Origin: Oceanospirillaceae bacterium
GTDB lineage: Bacteria; Pseudomonadota; Gammaproteobacteria; Pseudomonadales; Balneatricaceae
Assembly: GCA_013373085.1 (NCBI GenBank)
Contig: JABXIM010000051.1
Coordinates: 39,494 to 103,493, forward strand
Length of the DNA: 64,000 nucleotides
Reading direction: 5' to 3'
The translations under genes and the position numbers were made by a program. Positions 46,002 through 54,112 of this stretch are shown piece after piece (the first letter of the stretch is position 1; each line of letters opens with the position of its first letter). The notes below the pieces were generated by a model that did not search any database, was not told the DNA's origin, and saw nothing but the letters and a program-made list of their open reading frames with translations.

Positions 46002-47038
46002 ACGCAACCTTCGACACACCGCGTCCCAACAACAAAATCCCGGTCACCGTCCTCACCGGCTTCCTCGGTGCCGGCAAGACCACCCTGCTCAACTACATCC
46101 TGCGGGAAAACCACGGCCGCAAGATCGCCGTGATCGAAAACGAGTTCGGCGAGGTCGGCATCGACGGCGACCTGGTGCTCAGGTCCGACTCCGAGGAGAT
46201 CTACGAAATGGTCAACGGCTGCGTCTGCTGTACCGCCGAGGTCCGCGAGGACCTGGTGCGGGTGGTGCGCGAGCTCGTCGCGCGGCCGGACCGGCTGGAC
46301 CACATCCTGGTCGAGACCAGCGGCATGGCAGATCCCTACCCCGTTGCCCAGACCTTCTTCATTGACGATCCCATCGCCCGGGAGGTCGAACTCGACGCTA
46401 TTGTGACGATGGTGGACGCCAAGCATATCGGACAGCACCTGGCGGACCTCGAACTCGACGGCGCCGACAACCAGGCGGTCGATCAGATCGTCTGCGCCGA
46501 CCGTATCGTCATCAACAAGGTCGACCTGGTGGACGAGCCGGCGATCGCAGCGCTGCGCGACCGTATCCGAGGCCTCAACGCCACCGCCGAGCTGGTCACC
46601 TCCAGCTACGCCGAGATCGACCTGTCCGGCATCCTCGGACTCGGCGCCTTCGAGGCGACGCAGAAGCTGCTGGAGATCGGCGCCGAGAACGAACACCGTG
46701 GCCACGCCCACCATGACCACGACTACAGTCACGAACACGATGCAAGCGTGACATCGGTCGGTATCTCGGTGGAGGCCGATATCGACCTCGACGCCTTCAG
46801 CCGCTGGATCGAGGAGCTTCAGCTGGAGCAGGCTGACACCCTGTTCCGCATGAAGGGGGTGCTGTCCGCCCGAGGCCTGGACCAGCGCTACATCCTCCAG
46901 GGGGTGCACAGCCTGATCGACTTCCGCGCGGCCCAGCCCTGGGGACGGGATCCGCGCTCCAGCAAGGTGGTATTCATCGGGCGCGATCTCGACCGCGCCC
47001 GACTCAACCAGGGGTTCCAGGCCTGTCTCGCTGATTGA
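45998..47038 (+). CDS. COG0523/CobW-type GTPase metallochaperone
   Basis: G3E GTPase of 346 aa. Walker A GFLGAGKTT (21-29), metal-binding CxCC as GCVCCT (Cys75, Cys77, Cys78), base-recognition NKVD (173-176) and a His/Asp-rich stretch at 233-247. The C-terminal CobW_C domain runs from about 255. It probably delivers zinc or another divalent metal to the amidohydrolases encoded in the same operon. A direct cobalamin role is unlikely as no cobalamin gene is near. Confidence 0.9.
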   Translation: MNATFDTPRPNNKIPVTVLTGFLGAGKTTLLNYILRENHGRKIAVIENEFGEVGIDGDLVLRSDSEEIYEMVNGCVCCTAEVREDLVRVVRELVARPDRLDHILVETSGMADPYPVAQTFFIDDPIAREVELDAIVTMVDAKHIGQHLADLELDGADNQAVDQIVCADRIVINKVDLVDEPAIAALRDRIRGLNATAELVTSSYAEIDLSGILGLGAFEATQKLLEIGAENEHRGHAHHDHDYSHEHDASVTSVGISVEADIDLDAFSRWIEELQLEQADTLFRMKGVLSARGLDQRYILQGVHSLIDFRAAQPWGRDPRSSKVVFIGRDLDRARLNQGFQACLAD

Positions 47039-47044
47039 AGCCGT

Positions 47045-47080
47045 CCGGGTGGCCGCCGGCAACCGACCGGCGGCACCCGG
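47045..47080 (+). promoter_or_regulatory. Strong stem-loop between metallochaperone and permease genes
   Basis: CCGGGT plus GCCGCCGG pairs with CCGGCGGC plus ACCCGG around CAACCGA (14 bp, one bulged G). No T-run follows at once. It may separate expression of the enzyme and transport halves of the operon. Confidence 0.6.
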
Positions 47081-47131
47081 CAATCCGAACGGGGAAGCCT
47101 CTTTTCAAGAAAAAAAAGATACAGAGGAGAA

Positions 47132-48478
47132 ATGACCATGACTTCACAGATCCATCCAGTCGATGAAAAACTGCCATTGCGGCAGATGCTGACCCTGGGT
47201 CTTCAGCACATGGCGGTGTCGTACATCGGGGCCATCGCGGTACCGTTGATCATCGCCTCGGCGCTGCAGATGTCGCGGGAGGATACCGTGGTGCTCATCA
47301 GCACCACCCTGTTCTGCTCCGGCATCGCCACCCTGCTGCAGACCGTCGGCTTCTGGAAATTCGGCGTCAGACTGCCCATTCTTCAGGGCGTTGCCTTCAG
47401 CAGTGTCGGTCCGGTGATCGCCATCGGCAGCAACCCGGAGGTGGGGTTTGCCGGCGTCTGCGGTGCCGTGATCGGCGCCGGTATCATCACCATGCTGGCG
47501 GCCCCCTTCGTCGGTCGATTGCGACGCTATTTCCCGCCGGTCGTCACCGGCTGCATCGTCACCGTCATCGGCCTGCAGCTGTTCCCGGTTGCCTATACCT
47601 GGGTGGGCGGGGGTCACGGCGCCGAGAATTTCGGAGCACCGGTGTTCCTGTTCGTCTCGATTGCGGTACTGGCGACCATTTTGCTGGTCAATCGTTACGG
47701 CAGTCCGCTGGTGCGCAATCTGTCGGTACTGATCGGCATGCTGGTCGGCGCGGGGCTGGCCTGGGCGCTGGGCATGGGTAACTTCGAACCGGTCCGGGAG
47801 GCTCCCTGGGTCACGGTACCGCTGCCGTTCCATTTTGGCCTTCCGACCTTCGCGATCATTCCCATCGCCACCATGACCGTCGTGATGATCGTGCAGATGG
47901 TGGAGTCGATGGGTCTTTTCCTGGCAATCGGCGACATCGTCGGCAAGAAGGTCGAGGAGAAGGAGGTCATCAACGGCCTGCGCGCCAACGGCCTGGCGAG
48001 CACCATCGCCGGCGGCTTCGCCGCCTTCCCGTTCATCGCCTTCATGGAGAACGTCGGCCTGGTGATCCTGACCGGCGTGCGCAGTCGCTGGGTCGTTGCG
48101 GTCAGCGGACTGATGATGTGCGCCGTGGCGCTGACCCCCAAAGCCGGCGCGATGATCGCCTCGGTACCGAGCGCGGCGCTCGGCGGCGCCGGTATCGCCA
48201 TGTTCGGCGTGGTCGCGGTCGCCGGCATCCAGACGCTGGCCAAGGTCGACTACGAGCACAACCGCTACAACGTCCTGATCGTCGGCTTCACCCTGGCGGC
48301 GGCGCTGGTGCCGGTGCTGTCCCCGGCGCTTTTCGAGCAGCTGCCCGAATGGAGTCAGCCGTTCCTGCACAGCAGCGTGGTCATCGCCTGCCTGCTGTCG
48401 GTACTGCTGAACGCGCTGCTCAACGGCATCGATGCGCCCGAAGCCGAATCGCGCAAAGCCCTCACCCAGAATATCTGA
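47132..48478 (+). CDS. NCS2-family nucleobase/xanthine/urate permease
   Basis: Inner-membrane protein of 448 aa with 12-14 predicted helices, preceded by AGAGGAG. Family features are LGLQHMAVSYIGAIAVPLII (about 22-41), QGVAFSSVGPVIAIG, the signature region VESMGLFLAIGD, and NGLASTIAGGFAAFPFIAF. The sequence resembles UacT/PucJ-type urate-xanthine symporters. It should import an N-heterocycle for the enzymes of this operon. The exact substrate cannot be read from the sequence. Confidence 0.9.
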   Translation: MTMTSQIHPVDEKLPLRQMLTLGLQHMAVSYIGAIAVPLIIASALQMSREDTVVLISTTLFCSGIATLLQTVGFWKFGVRLPILQGVAFSSVGPVIAIGSNPEVGFAGVCGAVIGAGIITMLAAPFVGRLRRYFPPVVTGCIVTVIGLQLFPVAYTWVGGGHGAENFGAPVFLFVSIAVLATILLVNRYGSPLVRNLSVLIGMLVGAGLAWALGMGNFEPVREAPWVTVPLPFHFGLPTFAIIPIATMTVVMIVQMVESMGLFLAIGDIVGKKVEEKEVINGLRANGLASTIAGGFAAFPFIAFMENVGLVILTGVRSRWVVAVSGLMMCAVALTPKAGAMIASVPSAALGGAGIAMFGVVAVAGIQTLAKVDYEHNRYNVLIVGFTLAAALVPVLSPALFEQLPEWSQPFLHSSVVIACLLSVLLNALLNGIDAPEAESRKALTQNI

Positions 48479-48496
48479 TCCTTCGAGATACAAGCC

Positions 48497-49882
48497 ATGA
48501 AGCAACAACAGAATCTGCTGATCAAAAACCCGATCGCGGTCATGACCGGCCTTCGCGGCGAAGGGGCCCGTGCCGGGCGCGTGGACCTGCGCATCCGCGA
48601 CGGACGTATCGTCGAGATGGCGGCCGACCTGGCGCCGCAGCCGCAGGAGCGCGTCATCGACGCCTCCCGGCATGTGGTCTATCCCGGCGGCGTCAACAGC
48701 CATCATCACCTGTTCCAGAACCTGCTCAAGGCCGTTCCCGAGGGCATGAATCAGGACCTGCAGGGCTGGCTTGCCGCCGTGCCCTATCCGCGGCTGGACC
48801 TGTTCACACCAGAGCTGGTGCGCACCGCCGCGCGACTCGGCATGGCCGAGCTGCTCTTGTCCGGCGCCACCGCCTGCGCCGACCATCACTACCTCTACTT
48901 CGGCGGGGGCACGACCGAAACCGGTGACGCACTGTTCGATATCGCCGGGGAGTTTGGCCTGCGTTTCGCGCTCTGTCGCGGAGGGGCGCTGGAGTCGGCC
49001 AGCTCCCACCCCGGCTTCAATAAGACGGCGCTGGCGCCCGAAACCCTGGACGCCATGATCGGTGATATCGAAAGGCTCAAGGCCTGCTACCACCAGGCCT
49101 CGCCCGATGCCATGCGCCGGGTCGTGGTGGCGCCGACCACACCCACCTTCTCGCTGCCGCCAACGCTGCTGCGCGAGCTGGCGGCGGCGGCGCGGGGGCT
49201 TGGCCTGAGACTGCACACGCACCTGTCGGAAACCCGGAACTACGTTGACTTCTGCCGCGACAAGTACAACCTGCTGCCGGTCGAGTTCGTCGCCGAGCAT
49301 GACTGGCTGGGGCCCGATGTCTGGTTCGCCCACATGGTGCACGTGCAGCCCTCGGAGATTCGGCTGCTGGCCCAGACCGGCACCGGCGTTTCCCATTGTC
49401 CCGTGAGCAACGCGCGTCTGGGCAGCGGCATCGCACCGATACCGCAAATGGCCGCCGCCGGGGTACCTATCTCCATCGGGGTCGATGGCGTCGCCTCGAA
49501 CGAATCCGGCAGCATGACCGGCGAACTCAACACGGCCTGGCTGATCCATCGTGCCGCAGGCGGTGCCGAAACGACCCGCGCCGAGGAAATCATCCATTGG
49601 GGATCGGCCGGCGGTGCCCGGGTACTGGGGCTTGGCGATGTCGGCACCCTCGAGGTCGGCAAAGCCGCCGACCTGGTGCTGTATGACCTCGACCACCCGC
49701 GCTTTTTCGGCTTTCACGACCCGGCGCTGGCCCCGGTCGCTGCCGGCGAGCCCGCGCCTGTCAGTCACAGCATCGTCAACGGCTGTTTGGTGGTCGAGAA
49801 CGGCCGTATTCCGGGACTCGACCTGGAACAGCTGCGGCGTGAAGCGGCCGAGGGCGTACGGCAACTGATGCGCAGTTGCTGA
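48497..49882 (+). CDS. ATZ/TRZ-type amidohydrolase, 8-oxoguanine or pterin deaminase-like
   Basis: Protein of 461 aa of the guanine-deaminase/AtzB branch. Metal and catalytic residues: His69 and His71 (SHHHLFQ), His242 and Glu245 (HTHLSET), His279 (FAHMVH) and Asp330 (GVDGVASNESGSM). The stretch HLFQNLLK...WLAAVPY recalls 8-oxoguanine deaminase and isoxanthopterin deaminase. It would remove an exocyclic amino group from a purine- or pterin-like ring. It starts 18 bases after the permease stop, so import and deamination appear linked. Confidence 0.82.
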   Translation: MKQQQNLLIKNPIAVMTGLRGEGARAGRVDLRIRDGRIVEMAADLAPQPQERVIDASRHVVYPGGVNSHHHLFQNLLKAVPEGMNQDLQGWLAAVPYPRLDLFTPELVRTAARLGMAELLLSGATACADHHYLYFGGGTTETGDALFDIAGEFGLRFALCRGGALESASSHPGFNKTALAPETLDAMIGDIERLKACYHQASPDAMRRVVVAPTTPTFSLPPTLLRELAAAARGLGLRLHTHLSETRNYVDFCRDKYNLLPVEFVAEHDWLGPDVWFAHMVHVQPSEIRLLAQTGTGVSHCPVSNARLGSGIAPIPQMAAAGVPISIGVDGVASNESGSMTGELNTAWLIHRAAGGAETTRAEEIIHWGSAGGARVLGLGDVGTLEVGKAADLVLYDLDHPRFFGFHDPALAPVAAGEPAPVSHSIVNGCLVVENGRIPGLDLEQLRREAAEGVRQLMRSC

Positions 49883-50094
49883 CCCACTACACCGGCGGCG
49901 CGACGTTCGCGCCGCCGTTCCTTGTCAACCCGGCAGTGCAACCGGCACCCGCGCCTGTCGCACCGCTCAGCCCTGGTAACCGGCCGTACTGCTGTGGACG
50001 CTGCCGCTTATCGGGGGCTCGCTCCGGCTTTGCGCCAATGATGAGACATCGATTAACGGTGTTTTCATACCGGATTAACAAAAGGGAGTCATTG

Positions 50095-50826
50095 ATGAAC
50101 CCACGTACACTGCTGGGCGTGCTCACGCCCTCATCGAACACCGTGCTGGAGCCGCTGACGGCGCGCATGCTGCACGAGCTGCCGGATGTCAGCGCTCATT
50201 TCGGCCGCCTTAGGGTCACCGAGATTTCGCTCGGGCAGAAGGCCCTCGGCCAGTTCGACCGGGCGCCGTTCATGGACGCGGCGCGCCTGCTTGCGGACGG
50301 GCGGGTGCAATCGATCATCTGGAGCGGCACCTCGTCCGGGTGGCGAGGCTTTGAGGATGACGTGCAGCTGTGTAAAGCGATTCGGGACGAAACGGGCATA
50401 GCGGCGTCAAGCTCGGTACTGGCGCTGAACGAGGTCTTCGAGAAGACAGGGGTAAGAAATTTCGGCCTGGTGACGCCCTACCTCGACGAGGTACAGGACA
50501 GGATCGTCGAAAACTACCGGGAGGCGGGCTACAGGTGCGTCGCCGAACGACACCTGGGCGACAAAGGCAATTTCTCCTTCTCGGAGTATAGCGAGGACTG
50601 CATCGCGGACATGGTGCGCGCCGTGGCGGCGGAGCAAAAAATCGACGCCGTCGCAATCTTCTGCACCAATCTGCGCGGCACCCGCATTGCCGCCGAGCTG
50701 GAGCAGGAACTCGGGATCCCGATATACGACAGTATCGCCACGGGCGTCTGGAAGGGCATGCAGCTCGCGGGCGCCGACCCTTCACGACTGCGCAGCTGGG
50801 GCTCGCTGTTCAGTCAGGTGCGGTAA
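50095..50826 (+). CDS. Asp/Glu racemase-superfamily protein, arylmalonate-decarboxylase-like
   Basis: Protein of 243 aa, start 50095 after AAGGGAG. The two lobes show LTPSSNTVLEP near the N-terminus and VTPYLDEVQDRIVENYREAG in the middle. The two active-site positions read Gly78 (WSGTSSGWRG) and Cys190 (IFCTNLRG). Racemases and maleate isomerase have Cys at both; arylmalonate decarboxylase has Gly74 and Cys188 in matching contexts (GTSLSFYRG). A decarboxylase role is therefore more likely than racemisation. It lies 212 bases after the deaminase gene and ahead of a terminator, so it may have its own promoter. Confidence 0.75.
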   Translation: MNPRTLLGVLTPSSNTVLEPLTARMLHELPDVSAHFGRLRVTEISLGQKALGQFDRAPFMDAARLLADGRVQSIIWSGTSSGWRGFEDDVQLCKAIRDETGIAASSSVLALNEVFEKTGVRNFGLVTPYLDEVQDRIVENYREAGYRCVAERHLGDKGNFSFSEYSEDCIADMVRAVAAEQKIDAVAIFCTNLRGTRIAAELEQELGIPIYDSIATGVWKGMQLAGADPSRLRSWGSLFSQVR

Positions 50827-50877
50827 CTCGCCCCGCACCGCCGGCCGCACCCGCTCCTCGGCCGGGGCGGCCGCCTT

Positions 50878-50936
50878 GAGTCCCCCGGGCCCGTACGCAG
50901 GCTATGCCGCTGCAGGCCCCGACGGGACTCTTTTTT
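50878..50936 (+). terminator. Terminator at the end of the catabolic operon
   Basis: GAGTCCC (50878-50884) pairs with GGGACTC (50924-50930) across a GC-rich 39-base loop, followed by TTTTTT. Confidence 0.65.
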
Positions 50937-50969
50937 ATTCGAACAGGTATTAGCGCTTCAGGACAATGA

Positions 50970-51545
50970 CTAGGACCCGTGCGCCAGCGCCTCGGCCGGC
51001 ACCAGCGGCATGGTGCCTTCGGTACCCGGCGGCTGCCAATGGAAGCGCAATGTCGAGGTGTTCTTGCGCTCGAAGTAGCGGATCAGAACCGGGTACCAGC
51101 CCGGCTCGCTGACCTCGAGGTAGCCATAGTCGGAAAACTGGTCCGAGTGGACGTCCGGATCCTCGAGAATCATGGCGCCGTCTATCTCGAGCCGGACCCC
51201 ATCGTTGGATTCGAACGCGAAGGTGTAGCTGCCGGTCTGGTCGAGATGAATGAATCCGGTAATGCGGGCCATGACGCCGTCGTTCGATTTACTGGTCAGC
51301 ACGTTGCCACCACCGGTACTGTAATTCAGCTGTGGCAGCACCGGGCCCGGATCACAATCTCTGCTACCTTCCTTGCGGACCATCTCGTCGATATGACGGA
51401 TAAAACCGTCGATATAACAGACTTCGAGTCCGGGCTGCGGCGACGCCAGGTCCACCGGCCCCTTCGCCAGCACCGGCGATGCGGCCAGCAACAGCGCCGC
51501 ACATCCCAGAAAACGCCCCGAACCGCCCGATAACCGCTTGCCCAT
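50970..51545 (-). CDS. Secreted PA14-domain protein
   Basis: Protein of 191 aa with a signal peptide (about 1-27, ending PVLAK). The mature part matches the PA14 fold: ARITGFIHLDQTGSYTFAFE (about 92-111), SNDGVRLEIDGAMI and PGWYPVLIRYFE. PA14 domains often bind carbohydrate or ligands at the cell surface. Function unknown. It is the first of three small minus-strand genes for exported proteins. Confidence 0.8.
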   Translation of the reverse strand: MGKRLSGGSGRFLGCAALLLAASPVLAKGPVDLASPQPGLEVCYIDGFIRHIDEMVRKEGSRDCDPGPVLPQLNYSTGGGNVLTSKSNDGVMARITGFIHLDQTGSYTFAFESNDGVRLEIDGAMILEDPDVHSDQFSDYGYLEVSEPGWYPVLIRYFERKNTSTLRFHWQPPGTEGTMPLVPAEALAHGS

Positions 51546-51701
51546 GTCGTCACCTCGAAGACCCGCTTAGTCCCATTGATAGTGGACCAAATTCGCAGCC
51601 CCTGCCAGCAACAACGACAAGACAGGCAGGCAAGCCAGTCACCGCATCAGAGTCCCCGGCGCCAGAGGGTTGCGCAGCTACGGGAACAGGTTCCAGCCGG
51701 T

Positions 51702-52055
51702 TCAGCGTTCAACCACCCAGTCGCACGTACCGCTCGGACCGAAGTCCTTCAGGCGCAGCATGCCATCGGCGCGGACACGGGTACCGCATAGCTCCGGGAC
51801 TCCGTTTGGCGGCTTGGGGTACACCCGCACGCTGAGCTTGCCCCAGGCGGTACGGGTCCAGTTGCAGTTTTCCTGGCGCCAGTCACAGCAGGACATGGAT
51901 TCGGGGCCGGCTTTCTTGCGGTACTGAATACCATGATCACCGACCTGGAAATACACCGTCTGCCCGGTATCGTTGAATACGCAGAAGGCCGACACCGGAA
52001 CGCTGAAGGCCCCCAGCAACCCGCACAGCAACCCATAACGCACGACCTTGCCCAT
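51702..52055 (-). CDS. Hypothetical small secreted Cys-rich protein
   Basis: Protein of 117 aa with a signal peptide (about 1-23, ending PVSA). The mature part has six cysteines (in FCVFND, SCCDW, ENCNW, ELCGT and TCDW), enough for three disulfides. FNDTGQTVYFQVGD resembles the opening of small beta-sandwich secreted proteins, but I recognise no family. Confidence 0.7.
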   Translation of the reverse strand: MGKVVRYGLLCGLLGAFSVPVSAFCVFNDTGQTVYFQVGDHGIQYRKKAGPESMSCCDWRQENCNWTRTAWGKLSVRVYPKPPNGVPELCGTRVRADGMLRLKDFGPSGTCDWVVER

Positions 52056-52090
52056 GTTAAGCGTCCTCCGAATCGAGCTTTAGCTGGCCA

Positions 52091-52636
52091 TCAATAGTCG
52101 AGCTTTTCGGCACAGCCGCCGCACGTGCCGATCCTCAGCGGTTTGTAGAACGCGACACGGCTCAGCGTATAGCTGTCGCTTTCGCTGGTCCGATACATCA
52201 CCGGTACCGAGTAGTCTAGCCCGTACTCGTCTTCGCGGGTCGCGTATGCCTGGCAGTCGTCATCGGAGCGGGAGGTACAGTAACGGAACTCGGTTGTCAG
52301 CTCGCGGACCAGCGAGACCTCCTCGTAGGAGAGGCATTCACGCCGACTGTCGCTGACACTGCCGGTGACCGTATAGCGGGTACAGACGCGGGCCTCCCCG
52401 CCATAGAAATACCGCCGCCCATCGCGACCTTCGAAGACGGAGACGTCATGGACTTTTTTCAGGAAAAGCCGGGCATCGGCGCCGGTGCTGGCACGCGCAT
52501 AGAAGGGTATAACCGGGGTTTGAGGTTCGTAAAAACGATGCTGGTACAGTTCCCCCCAGCCTGAATCAGGCCCAATACCGGCCTGCAACCCGGCACTGAA
52601 CAGCAGCAACAGGGCTAAAGCGCATGATTTGATCAT
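52091..52636 (-). CDS. Hypothetical secreted protein with paired cysteines
   Basis: Protein of 181 aa; the ATG at 52636 is preferred because it starts a signal peptide (MIKSCALALLLLFSAGLQAG). Several Cys pairs (RVCTRY, RECLSY, RYCTS, DDCQAY, GTCGGC) suggest periplasmic disulfides. No family recognised. It is 35 bases from the preceding secreted protein gene on the same strand. The 246-base AT-rich region upstream has four CTTAAA repeats (52771-52826) of unknown meaning. Confidence 0.65.
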   Translation of the reverse strand: MIKSCALALLLLFSAGLQAGIGPDSGWGELYQHRFYEPQTPVIPFYARASTGADARLFLKKVHDVSVFEGRDGRRYFYGGEARVCTRYTVTGSVSDSRRECLSYEEVSLVRELTTEFRYCTSRSDDDCQAYATREDEYGLDYSVPVMYRTSESDSYTLSRVAFYKPLRIGTCGGCAEKLDY

Positions 52637-52882
52637 TTCGGTGGCCTCCATAAAAACCGCAAGAACGCGGCCGGATGGTATTCCTTTACTAGAATAGCCA
52701 CTCTTCCGGTAGTCGTAGGACGCTCTACCAGAATTCACGAAAAAATCTATAACTTATTGAGTTTCAATAACTTAAATATCAATCTTAAATATCTTAAACC
52801 CTCTGAAATTCTAAAATTAATCTTAAATTCCGCGCAGTTTCTGAAATAACTCCGCAACCAGAGACTGTGCAATCGGCATTTA

Positions 52883-53899
52883 TCAGGGACAGCTTTTACC
52901 CGGTAAAAGCCGTGGGGTCAGCAACTGGTCCTGTAATGGAATTTCACCGAACAGCATGCGTGCTGCGAGGCGGCCACGTTCTTCGGCCGGCGCCGGCACC
53001 AGGGACGTCAGCAGTGGCTCGTCTTTCGGCGACGCGTCGCCGAAGCCGATCACGCGAAGATCATCCGGCACCCGCAGTCCGCGCTCGGCGGCGACTTCCA
53101 GCGCGATGGCGGCGATGCGATCGTCCATGCACAGCAGCAAGCGCGGACGCGGGTTGCAATCCAGCGCCTCGCAAACGGCTTGCCGCGCCGCCGCCGGCCC
53201 GGAATCGGGCAGATGCCAGATCCGATCCAGTGCCCGCCCGGCGCCGGCTTCTTCGAGCCCGTCCAGATAGCCGCGTAGCCGCTGCCGCCAGCGGTCGCCT
53301 GCATGGGCCAGCGCTTCGGCCTCCTCCACACGGCAGACACGGTCACTGTCGAGCAACCCGAGCCCCAGTATCGCCACGGTACCACCTGCCTCCCGCATCC
53401 CGTGTCGCGCGGCGATCCGGCCACCGGTGTATTGATCGATACGTATCGAAACACAGCCCGGCACATTGCATTCCATGGCCACCACGCTGGACTCGGACAG
53501 TTTGTCCAGGCGGCGTCCCTCCGTGCGCCAGTAGATCAGGCCATCCACCATCGGCAGCGGTGCGCCGTTCCGGCATGCCAGCCCGGACAGCAACAGCAGG
53601 CTGTACTGCTGCCGGTCCAGTTCCTCGCCGAGTCCCCGAATAAGCGCGCCGGTTTCGGGATTGGCAAGGTTGTCGCCGAGGGCGCCATCAAGCATCAGTC
53701 CCAGTACCGGTCGCCGCCCTTTCTGGCGACTGCGCCTGGGGCCGTCATAGCCGCTGCGCCGACACTCATCCAGAATACGTTCGCGCAACTCGGCCGATAG
53801 TTGATCGGGTCGGTTAAAGGCATTGGATATGGTGGCGGTCGAGACATCGAGCCGCTGCGCCATCGTCACGATGGTCATTTTCTTATTGTTTTGCTGCAT
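52883..53899 (-). CDS. LacI-family regulator 1
   Basis: Protein of 338 aa; the ATG at 53899 places the helix-turn-helix (TIVTMAQRLDVSTATISNAF) at residues 9-28. It has a hinge region of about 45-60, then a periplasmic-binding-like sensor domain with IGFGDASPKDEPLLTSL near the C-terminus. It lies downstream of the porin gene on the same strand, with the porin terminator between. Candidate repressor for the disaccharide regulon, though LacI regulator 2 is better placed. Confidence 0.85.
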   Translation of the reverse strand: MQQNNKKMTIVTMAQRLDVSTATISNAFNRPDQLSAELRERILDECRRSGYDGPRRSRQKGRRPVLGLMLDGALGDNLANPETGALIRGLGEELDRQQYSLLLLSGLACRNGAPLPMVDGLIYWRTEGRRLDKLSESSVVAMECNVPGCVSIRIDQYTGGRIAARHGMREAGGTVAILGLGLLDSDRVCRVEEAEALAHAGDRWRQRLRGYLDGLEEAGAGRALDRIWHLPDSGPAAARQAVCEALDCNPRPRLLLCMDDRIAAIALEVAAERGLRVPDDLRVIGFGDASPKDEPLLTSLVPAPAEERGRLAARMLFGEIPLQDQLLTPRLLPGKSCP

Positions 53900-53943
53900 G
53901 GCATTTACCCGCTGCGCGACGGCCCGTGCAGGCTCGCCGCGCG

Positions 53944-53985
53944 GAATAAAAATAAAAAAAGCGGCGGACCCGGAGGTCACGCCGC
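53944..53985 (-). terminator. Terminator downstream of porin gene
   Basis: GCGGCGGACC pairs with GGTC-A-CGCCGC (53961-53985). On the minus strand it is followed by a long T/A-rich run (complement of AATAAAAATAAAAAAA). A second perfect hairpin, CGAGCCCG-AAA-CGGGCTCG, lies at 54063-54081. Confidence 0.75.
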
Positions 53986-54112
53986 GAAAATCGTATGCTG
54001 AAGGGGTCCAACAACCGCGCGCACCGGCACCGCCGCCCCATGGGAGACAGGGATATCGCGTCCGAGCCCGAAACGGGCTCGAGGCCAGGATACCGGCGCA
54101 ACGGCTTCATGC

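Noticed and set aside
45998..47038. Cobalamin-biosynthesis CobW.
   Set aside because: The fold and motifs fit the broad COG0523 family, but with metal-dependent amidohydrolases in the operon and no cob genes, a general metallochaperone is more likely.
47144..49864. A 906-codon open frame on the minus strand opposite the permease and deaminase genes.
   Set aside because: It lies exactly antisense to two well-defined genes with intact family motifs, has no recognisable motif itself, and is the usual third-position shadow in GC-rich DNA.
52771..52826. PmrA boxes made by the four CTTAAA repeats.
   Set aside because: Spacings of 13, 9 and 29 bases do not fit the 11-base period of the box, and the region is simply AT-rich.
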